Shown in pieces: positions 58,560 through 64,000 of a stretch of 64,000 nucleotides of DNA. The translations under genes and the position numbers were made by a program. The notes beneath the pieces are model-generated. The model saw nothing but the letters and a program-made list of their open reading frames with translations, ran no database searches and was not told the DNA's origin. The stretch's first letter is position 1. Each line of letters opens with the position of its first letter. This stretch comes from Actinomycetes bacterium (GTDB lineage: Bacteria; Actinomycetota; Coriobacteriia; Coriobacteriales; Eggerthellaceae). The stretch spans positions 1 through 64,000 of the forward strand of contig JAEWQO010000007.1 of the NCBI GenBank assembly GCA_023460315.1, written 5' to 3'.

Positions 58560-59282
58560 TATCTTCCAAGTGGCTCTCTCGCCGTTTTTGCACCCTTGCC
58601 TTTCCTGATGAAGCCGTCCATGGCGGAGTCCTTGCTCCTGCGGGTTCCTCCGTGTCGAGGGCTTCTCGCGCTGTGTCCTTGCATGAGTGGACATCGAGGC
58701 CACGGTGCTCGTTGGCGATCGAGTGACCCTCTTTTCCTTCCTCGTGGCCACCTGTGTGACCGGTGGCCCGATTTTCCTCAGCCGAACAAGCAAGCTGCTG
58801 TTCCTTTCGTTTGAACCGGGTGCCTTTCGCCAAGGGGGCGTCTGGCTTCGGTGCCGGTGACGCCGAAGCCGTTCACGCCTTTCGCAGTGGTGGGCTTTGG
58901 GACTTTTGGTCATGCGGCCCGTTTGGTTCCTGCCGGTGAGGGATGGCTCATGCGCGGGTCATGTTCCCCCCCCCCCTGCGGGCGAAGCGATGCTCCTCAA
59001 CCCGTTATCGGTGGTCACGGGCACAAATTTGACCGTCATGACGAATCTTTTCCTTCTGGCTCGACGGCTGAGATGCCGCGCCGCTTGCGAACGGAGGTCG
59101 TCGCAGTCCCTTAATCCTCCATATGCCTTATGTTTCGTTATTGTAACGTCGAGACTTCCTGCTTGTTAAAAATCGTTTGTGAAAGCGTTAACACTGGGCA
59201 ATGGGGGATGCGGCTTCAAATCGACGTGCGATGATCAACTGCGTCAACAGGCAAGCAGTCGATTCAAGAGGAGGTAATGCGC
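58560..59282. other. long intergenic region before amtB: C-tract and inverted repeats
   Basis: No gene is supported in these 723 bases, although minus-strand frames are open. A run of 11 C residues lies at 58966-58976. Nearer amtB the base composition turns A/T-rich. CGTTA-TTG-TAACG (59136-59148) is a perfect small palindrome, and TGTTAA (59164-59169) is inverted as TTAACA (59188-59193). These are candidate operators or promoter parts for nitrogen control of amtB-glnK. They do not fit the GlnR/TnrA spacing exactly. Confidence 0.4.
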
Positions 59283-60611
59283 ATGTTGGATACCGGTTCG
59301 ACGAGTTTTATGCTCGTCTGCACCATGCTCGTCTTGCTGATGACACCTGGTCTTGCGTTCTTTTACGGAGGGTTGTCGCGCCGTAAGAACGTGGTGAACA
59401 CGATGTTCATGTCTATGGCCGTTCTGGGTGTTGTGGGCGTGGTATGGGTGGTTGCAGGATGGTCGTTCGCCTATGGCGGCGACGGCTCTATTCCATTTTT
59501 TGGAGGTTTCGACCAGCTTGGATGTCTGAATGCGGTTAAGGATATGCTCGCCGAGGCAGAGGGCACACCGGACGCGTTTGCTGTGCTTTCTGGCGCGGCT
59601 GGGCTTGATTTGTCCGATCCTGATCTGGCCGCTGGCTATCCAGCCATCATCGACATCGGATTCCAGATGGCTTTCGCCATGATCACGACCGCCATCATCA
59701 CCGGCTCGCTGGCGGGCCGCATGAAGTTCGGCGCCGTGGTTGCGTTCACCGCGGTCTGGGTTCTCCTCGTGTACGCTCCGCTCGCTCACATGGTTTGGGG
59801 CGGCGACGGCAGCCTCATTGGCGACACCATCGGCGCGCTTGACTTTGCCGGCGGCGATGTCGTTCACATCAGTTCGGGCCTGACAGGTCTCATACTCTGT
59901 CTGCTGTTGGGCAAGCGCCGTGGATTTGGCATGATGAACTATCGTCCTCACAACGTTCCGTTCGTTGTGCTGGGCGCTTCGCTCCTGTGGTTCGGTTGGT
60001 TCGGCTTCAATGGCGGTTCTGAGTTCGCTGCAGACGGTGTTGCCGCGCTGGCCGTTCTCAACACGGTAGCCGCTTCCGCCGCCGCCCTTCTCTCGTGGAT
60101 GCTCGTCGAGCGCATCAAGGTTGGCAAGCCAACGTTGGTCGGCGCTGCCACGGGCTTGGTTGCGGGACTTGTCGTCATCACGCCGGCTGCGGGCTTCGTC
60201 GAGCCTTGGGCCGCAGTTATCATGGGCTTTATCGTTTCGCCCATCTGCTATTTCGCAATTTCGTTCCTGAAGGCAAAAATCGGATACGATGACGCACTCG
60301 ACGCTTTTGGCTGCCATGCCATCGGCGGCATCACGGGCGGCATCCTCACCGGATTGTTTTGCGTGCCTGAGCTGTCTTGGACGGATTTTGGAGGCCTGTT
60401 CTACACGGGCGATCCATCCCTGTTGGTCAGCCAGGTTCTCGGTATACTGATCACCATCGCGTTTGTGGCGGTTGCCGACCTTATCATCGGGCTTATCATC
60501 AAGGCATGCTTCAAGGGCAGCCTGCGGGTGAGCGAGGAAGAAGAGGCACAAGGCCTCGATGTCATCGCCCATGGGGAAAGCGCCTATCCTGCGTATGTGG
60601 GTCTCGACTAG
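59283..60611 (+). CDS. amtB: ammonium transporter AmtB
   Basis: AmtB conducts ammonium into the cell. The 442-residue protein starts at ATG 59283, 8 bases after GAGGAGG; ATG 59277 is nearer the site. It has eleven predicted helices. Family segments are TPGLAFFYGGLSRRKN, GSLAGRMKFGAV, the first pore histidine in GGDVVHISSGLTGL, FGWFGFNGGSE, and the second pore histidine in AFGCHAIGGITGGILTGLF. The C-terminal cytoplasmic tail SEEEEAQGLDVIAHGESAYP is the PII-contact region. glnK follows 59 bases later. Confidence 0.96.
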   Translation: MLDTGSTSFMLVCTMLVLLMTPGLAFFYGGLSRRKNVVNTMFMSMAVLGVVGVVWVVAGWSFAYGGDGSIPFFGGFDQLGCLNAVKDMLAEAEGTPDAFAVLSGAAGLDLSDPDLAAGYPAIIDIGFQMAFAMITTAIITGSLAGRMKFGAVVAFTAVWVLLVYAPLAHMVWGGDGSLIGDTIGALDFAGGDVVHISSGLTGLILCLLLGKRRGFGMMNYRPHNVPFVVLGASLLWFGWFGFNGGSEFAADGVAALAVLNTVAASAAALLSWMLVERIKVGKPTLVGAATGLVAGLVVITPAAGFVEPWAAVIMGFIVSPICYFAISFLKAKIGYDDALDAFGCHAIGGITGGILTGLFCVPELSWTDFGGLFYTGDPSLLVSQVLGILITIAFVAVADLIIGLIIKACFKGSLRVSEEEEAQGLDVIAHGESAYPAYVGLD

Positions 60612-60670
60612 AGATGGACAAGGCTGGAGCGCTCTGAAACGGGTGCTCCAGCAGCGAAAGGAGCGTGAAC

Positions 60671-61009
60671 ATGAAGAAGATCACCGCCATCATCCGGCCT
60701 GAGAAGCTGGAGGCTCTCAAGGAGGCGTTGTTCGCCGCCAAAGTGTCTGGCATGACGGTCTCTCAGGTGCAGGGTTGTGGCAACCAGCATGGTTGGAAAG
60801 AGTACTACCGTGGCACCGAGGTTATTCTCAACATGATTCCGAAAATAAAGTTCGAGCTTGTGGTTGACGACGACCAGGTGAAATCTCTCGTGGAGCTCAT
60901 CAGTTCGGCGGCTCGCACGGGTGAGGTGGGAGATGGGAAAATCTTCATCTTCCCCGTTGATGATGTCGTTCGCATTCGCACAGGAGAACAGGGCGACGAC
61001 GCCATCTGA
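60671..61009 (+). CDS. glnK: PII nitrogen regulatory protein GlnK, lacking Tyr51
   Basis: PII trimers read 2-oxoglutarate and ATP/ADP and plug AmtB with their T-loops. The 112-residue protein starts at ATG 60671, 8 bases after AAGGAG. It has KKITAIIRPEKLEALKEAL, QGCGNQHGWKEYYRGTEVIL, IPKIKFELVV and TGEVGDGKIFIFPVDDVVRIRTGE. Tyr46 is present, but residue 51, the tyrosine that GlnD or GlnE-type enzymes modify, is valine. Regulation is therefore expected to depend on nucleotide and 2-oxoglutarate binding alone. The amtB-glnK pairing makes the role clear. Confidence 0.94.
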   Translation: MKKITAIIRPEKLEALKEALFAAKVSGMTVSQVQGCGNQHGWKEYYRGTEVILNMIPKIKFELVVDDDQVKSLVELISSAARTGEVGDGKIFIFPVDDVVRIRTGEQGDDAI

Positions 61010-61124
61010 GGCGGTTTCCGGTTGTCACGCTTGAGGGCGCGGACACTTCCGAAGGACATCCTTTTTGGCGGGACCGCAATTCCTGCCAAAGGGGAACGTG
61101 AAGGCTGCGATGCAAGCGTTTAAG

Positions 61125-61157
61125 AGAGGGGCCCATCCGAAACCGGAGGGGCCCCTC
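61125..61157 (+). terminator. stem-loop after amtB-glnK
   Basis: AGAGGGGCCC (61125-61134) pairs with GGGCCCCTCT (61148-61157) around a 13-base loop, followed by CGTCTTG. It lies about 115 bases after the glnK stop. The intervening sequence holds no gene. Confidence 0.7.
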
Positions 61158-61189
61158 TCGTCTTGCGAATTCCCTTTCTCTTGCTAATG

Positions 61190-61221
61190 AGATATAATCC
61201 TATTTAACTAACAATAAGGAT
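61190..61221 (+). promoter_or_regulatory. promoter -10 and operator candidate of the Fur-family gene
   Basis: TATAAT at about 61193-61198 is a consensus -10. Immediately after it, ATCCTATT (61197-61204) and AATAAGGAT (61213-61221) form an imperfect inverted repeat of A/T-rich character around 8 bases, similar in size to Fur/PerR boxes. It overlaps the expected transcription start about 30 bases before the gene, so autoregulation is plausible. Confidence 0.5.
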
Positions 61222-61249
61222 AAGCATTTCACGCGCGAAAGGGACACTC

Positions 61250-61666
61250 ATGAGCGCTTCAACCTCGGAAAAGCAGACGGGCACCACGCGCAACACGATA
61301 CAGCGGTCTTTGGTGCTTAAAGCGGTGCAGGCTCTCCATGATCATCCGACATCGGCCGATGTCTACGAATACGTCCGCAAAAAGCACCCGAATATATCGC
61401 GGGCGACGGTCTATCGCAATCTTGGCGTACTGGCTGCCCGGGGAGACGTTCTCCGTGTGGAGGTTCCCAATGGTGCCGATCGCTATGATTTCTTCAACGA
61501 GCCTCATTATCATGCGAAGTGCCGCGTATGTGGGCGGGTTGTCGATGTGGACATGCCCTATTTAGACGACATTGCTGCTGAAGTGACTGATGCCCATGGG
61601 TTTGACATCGAGGGACACGAGATCATATTTGATGGAATTTGTTCGCGATGCCAGCATAAAAAATGA
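61250..61666 (+). CDS. Fur-family regulator (PerR-like)
   Basis: The 138-residue metalloregulator has a winged helix (about 15-85) with TSADVYEYVRKKHPNISRATVYRNLGVLAARGDVL. The dimerisation domain follows, with DFFNEPHYHAKCRVCGRVVDVD and a terminal CSRCQHKK. The two CxxC pairs form the structural zinc site, as in PerR and Fur. HYHAKC provides regulatory-metal histidines. The short length and NGADRYDFF favour PerR (peroxide sensing) over Fur, but iron sensing cannot be excluded. An A/T-rich inverted repeat lies over its promoter. Confidence 0.85.
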   Translation: MSASTSEKQTGTTRNTIQRSLVLKAVQALHDHPTSADVYEYVRKKHPNISRATVYRNLGVLAARGDVLRVEVPNGADRYDFFNEPHYHAKCRVCGRVVDVDMPYLDDIAAEVTDAHGFDIEGHEIIFDGICSRCQHKK

Positions 61667-61799
61667 TAGGTGCGAAGATCATAGTATCTCACCACTTGTT
61701 ACCTGATTTTGTTTGATATCGACGTATAATGGCCTCGTGGGAGGGTCGTTTTCGAGCCTCGCAGCAAACTCAAGCCCAAAAGGGGAGGGTCAGCACGCC

Positions 61800-63299
61800 G
61801 TGTGCGAGAATCAGGGCGATAGAGCATCTCGGACGGATGATGGGGCTGGGCTGCAAAGCGCCCTCAACGTCGAAGGTGTCGTGCTCTCATGTGCCCGCGA
61901 CCTTTGCCAGGAACGCGATGCGGATCATGCGGCCATGTCGATGCTTCGTTCGCTTGGAGAATACTTTGAAGCCGATCGTGCTTCCCTGTTTGATTTTCGT
62001 GAGGGTGTTGTCTTTCCTACGCATGAGTGGTGCGCGCCAGGCGTTTCTTCCGAATTCGACCGTCTGCAAGATGCCGACAGGGAGCTTGTGACCTGTTGGC
62101 TGGAGCGTTTCAACCGCGGCGAATGCGTTCTGATCGACGACGTTGAAGCGGTTCTGCCTGAGGTCGCTGCCGAGCGGAGCGTCTTTGAAGCACGTGGTAT
62201 TCTTCGCCTTGTGGCTGTTCCTTTCAAACAGGACAATCGGGTCGCGGGATTCCTTGTCGTTGACAATCCCTTGCTGGAGAAAATACGCCATGCGGCCGAT
62301 CCTTTGAAAACGCTCGGCTACTTCTATCAGACGACGAGGCAACGTATCGCGAACGACGGCAAGCTTACCTTGTTGAGCTTTCGAGATAATCTCACCGGTC
62401 TTTACAACCGTAATCGCTACCTTGCGGATGTGGAGCGTCTTGAAGAGGAGAATCGACCGGTTGGCATCGTGTTTCTCGATGTCAACGATCTCAAAGAAAT
62501 GAATGATCGCTTTGGACATGGCTATGGGGACGACACCTTGCGCGAGTGTGCCGACAAGATGGCGGCTGCCCTTCCCGACGTTGGTCTTTACCGCATTGGA
62601 GGCGATGAGTTCGTCGCTCTTGCCCCCAATGTCGATGAAGATGATTTCAGAGAGATGGTTCTAGGTCTTGACCAGGCTTTCGAGCCTGATCAGGCGCACT
62701 CGTCGAGGTTGGTGTCGATTGGCGCGCATTGGTCGAAGAGATCGGCTGGCATGTCCGACCTGCTCCTGGTGGCCGACAAGCGGATGTACGAGAAAAAGCG
62801 TCTCTTTCATCTGGGAAAAGCGTTCTTGGGCCGCATACCGAGGCAGCACGGCTCTCTTGCGGTGGTCGAAGGCGGGTCTCCAAGGTCTTTGCCGCTTGAC
62901 CAAAGCGCGTTTCTTCATGATTACAATCTGCTCATGAGCTCTGTTGAGGTGGGAGTGAGCAAGCATCTTCTCGACGACGATCTCGAGGTTGTCTGGGCGA
63001 ATGGATATTTTTACGATGTTACCGGGCATGTCTGTCAGGATTGCGAAGAGGGGGACGGTCGGGACGGCGGCACCGAGCCTGAGCTCGATGGACGCGTGAG
63101 GCTTCATGAAGTCATAGCGAGAGCGCATCGTGAGGGAAAGCCGAGATTCCGGTTTCTCCTTCCGGTCTCAAGACGGGAGGGAGGACGAAGATGGGTTCGT
63201 ATCTCGGGAGTTTTCTCGGATGAGATCATCGACGGCAGCCCGGTTTTCTACAGCGCTTCCGTGGATGTTGACGACCTCGTTCAGGACGGCAGCGTCTGA
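61800..63299 (+). CDS. diguanylate cyclase with GAF, GGDEF and PAS-like domains
   Basis: Starting at GTG 61800 behind AGGGGAGGG gives 499 residues. The longer frame to 61713 would start upstream of a TATAAT at 61725-61730, so the shorter start is preferred. Residues about 25-175 form a GAF-like sensor (LGEYFEADRASLFDFREG, AVPFKQDNRVAGFLVVDNPL). Residues about 195-350 are a GGDEF domain with DNLTGLYNRNRYL, FLDVNDLKEMNDRFGHGYGD and intact RIGGDEF, so it should make c-di-GMP. No RxxD inhibitory site precedes GGDEF. Residues about 385-499 look PAS-like (VGVSKHLLDDDLEVVWANGYFYDVTG). A sensor after the cyclase domain is an uncommon order. Confidence 0.85.
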   Translation: MCENQGDRASRTDDGAGLQSALNVEGVVLSCARDLCQERDADHAAMSMLRSLGEYFEADRASLFDFREGVVFPTHEWCAPGVSSEFDRLQDADRELVTCWLERFNRGECVLIDDVEAVLPEVAAERSVFEARGILRLVAVPFKQDNRVAGFLVVDNPLLEKIRHAADPLKTLGYFYQTTRQRIANDGKLTLLSFRDNLTGLYNRNRYLADVERLEEENRPVGIVFLDVNDLKEMNDRFGHGYGDDTLRECADKMAAALPDVGLYRIGGDEFVALAPNVDEDDFREMVLGLDQAFEPDQAHSSRLVSIGAHWSKRSAGMSDLLLVADKRMYEKKRLFHLGKAFLGRIPRQHGSLAVVEGGSPRSLPLDQSAFLHDYNLLMSSVEVGVSKHLLDDDLEVVWANGYFYDVTGHVCQDCEEGDGRDGGTEPELDGRVRLHEVIARAHREGKPRFRFLLPVSRREGGRRWVRISGVFSDEIIDGSPVFYSASVDVDDLVQDGSV

Positions 63300-63613
63300 A
63301 TGAGGTTTCTTTGGGCGCCTCTTCTGGCCCAGATGTGGAAAACGTGCGTGTTTTGCCGGGCGACTTCGTTGCACCAGCCCAAAAACCATGCCGAAATTCT
63401 TAGGCATGAGGAAAAAAGGCGTCAGGTCATTTTCCATGTGGTATACTGATGCCGCTTGTCGGGAAACCCGATGGGCGTACAGTAACTGCAGGCCCCCGAG
63501 ACATGTTTTATTGCACAGCTGAGCGCGCAAGCTTTTGCATTAGCGAACATGGTGTGTGAAGCAATCAATCATGACGAAGGGTCCCCGGATTGAAGGTTTG
63601 AAAGGGGTCCGTT
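63300..63613. promoter_or_regulatory. rpsA leader region
   Basis: This 314-base gap has no gene. TGGTATACT (63439-63447) is an extended -10 and the best candidate rpsA promoter, about 165 bases before the start. The transcript leader would include TCGGG-AAA-CCCGA (about 63458-63470). A separate hairpin CATGCC/GGCATG (63388-63409) has a TTTTT tract only when read on the minus strand, and adenines on the plus strand. The long leader is compatible with autogenous control of S1. Confidence 0.45.
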
Positions 63614-64000
63614 TTGACCGACATTAAAAACACGTCTGTCATCGAATTCGAAGACATCTCAGATGAGCAGATGAACGAGATGATCGACGGAACGTTGACC
63701 GAGTTCGACGAGGGCGATCTCGTCGACGGCACCATCGTCAAGATTGAACATGACGAGGTGCTTGTGGACATCGGATTCAAGAGCGAGGGCGTCATCCCCT
63801 CCCGCGAGTTGTCCATTCGAAAAGATGCCGATCCGGCCGACATTGTCAGCTTGGGCGAGAAAATCGAAGCCTTGGTGCTCCAGAAGGAAGACAAAGACGG
63901 TCGTCTGATCCTCTCAAAGAAGCGTGCCGAATACGAACGTGCCTGGATTCGTGTCGAAGAGAAGTTCAAGGCCGGCGAAGTGGTCACGGGCGAAGTCATC
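63614..64000 (+). CDS. rpsA: 30S ribosomal protein S1, N-terminal part (cut by window end)
   Basis: The frame runs from TTG 63614, 7 bases after GAAAGGGG, to the window edge without a stop (129 codons). An acidic start (IEFEDISDEQMNEMIDGTL) leads into the first S1 repeat, EGDLVDGTIVKIEHDEVLVD and IGFKSEGVIPSRELS. The second repeat then begins (LILSKKRAEYERAW, VVTGEVI). S1 binds mRNA and helps initiation on the 30S subunit. In Actinobacteria the gene is usually about 480 residues, so roughly a quarter is visible. Confidence 0.93.
   Translation, partial: MTDIKNTSVIEFEDISDEQMNEMIDGTLTEFDEGDLVDGTIVKIEHDEVLVDIGFKSEGVIPSRELSIRKDADPADIVSLGEKIEALVLQKEDKDGRLILSKKRAEYERAWIRVEEKFKAGEVVTGEVI

Noticed and set aside
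58432..58913. Minus-strand frames after dxs
   Set aside because: They run into the dxs coding region as antisense and have charged low-complexity composition without a start signal.
1..64000. tRNA, rRNA, tmRNA, RNase P or SRP RNA genes
   Set aside because: I looked in the intergenic gaps for T-arm, CCA and conserved core motifs and found none convincing. A tRNAscan/Infernal run would settle this.
1..64000. Insertion sequences, prophage or integrative element
   Set aside because: No transposase, integrase, recombinase or phage structural gene was recognised, and there are no paired terminal inverted repeats around gene blocks.

Overview
The window looks like a chromosomal segment of a strict or near-strict anaerobe of the Coriobacteriia, most likely family Eggerthellaceae. 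The genus cannot be fixed from the sequence alone. The evidence is the high GC content, two Tat-exported flavoprotein reductases each divergent from a multi-spanning membrane LuxR-type regulator (a hallmark arrangement of Eggerthellaceae), a NapC/NrfH-like multihaem cytochrome with a Ccm haem-attachment locus, an oxygen-sensitive class III ribonucleotide reductase, and a Gram-positive style efp-acc-gls24-nusB-xseB-dxs housekeeping block. No rRNA, tRNA, CRISPR array, insertion sequence or prophage was recognised.

Layout. 1-950: non-coding, with two 97%-identical tandem copies of what looks like a minus-strand small RNA whose loops carry anti-Shine-Dalgarno-like C-rich motifs. 950-2132: a homocysteine-methyltransferase-like protein and a small unknown protein. 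2233-10599: two modules, each a Tat flavoprotein on the minus strand divergent from a membrane LuxR regulator on the plus strand. A small membrane protein and a 1-kb gene-free stretch with a 23-bp repeat array lie between them. 10957-17617: pentahaem-type cytochrome c and ccmEFABCD, with the CXXXY form of CcmE. 17749-20832: NrdR boxes, nrdD, nrdG. 20842-22798: MscS channel and a DUF2804 protein. 22860-25207: pilT and a pilC-like gene on the minus strand. 25912-27475: two unknown membrane-associated proteins and a Mop molybdate-binding protein. 28038-36254: a Pho-box array and the operon pstS-C-A-B-B-phoU followed by two PhoB-like regulators and a PhoR-like kinase. 36715-40452: a near-perfect parS site, rarA, a DUF948 protein and an AI-2E family transporter. 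40632-51947: alaS, ruvX, mltG, a YqeG phosphatase, then aroE-aroC-aroK-aroB and a fused aroQ-aminopeptidase P gene, ending in efp. 52190-58559: a carboxyltransferase fused to an AccB-type biotin carrier, accC, gls24-like, nusB, xseB, dxs. 59283-63299: amtB-glnK, a Fur/PerR regulator, a GAF-GGDEF-PAS diguanylate cyclase. 63614-end: the start of rpsA.

How the parts fit. The flavoproteins are predicted to reduce small organic acceptors outside the membrane. The quinol-oxidising type cytochrome could feed them electrons, and the Ccm genes next to it mature that cytochrome. The membrane LuxR proteins probably sense the acceptor or a related signal and switch on the neighbouring reductase. The pst-pho block is a complete phosphate-starvation uptake and signalling unit. 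The aro block supplies chorismate, and the dehydroquinase step sits on the same polypeptide as a proline-specific aminopeptidase.

The most unusual items are the tandem C-rich-loop small RNAs, the AroQ-PepP fusion, the carboxyltransferase-AccB fusion, the PII protein with valine in place of the modifiable Tyr51, the cytochrome with CX3CH and CX4CH haem sites beside a CXXXY CcmE, the parS site, and the 23-bp repeat array. Start codons were chosen by ribosome-binding sites and family lengths. Function calls rest on motif recognition by eye, without database searches.
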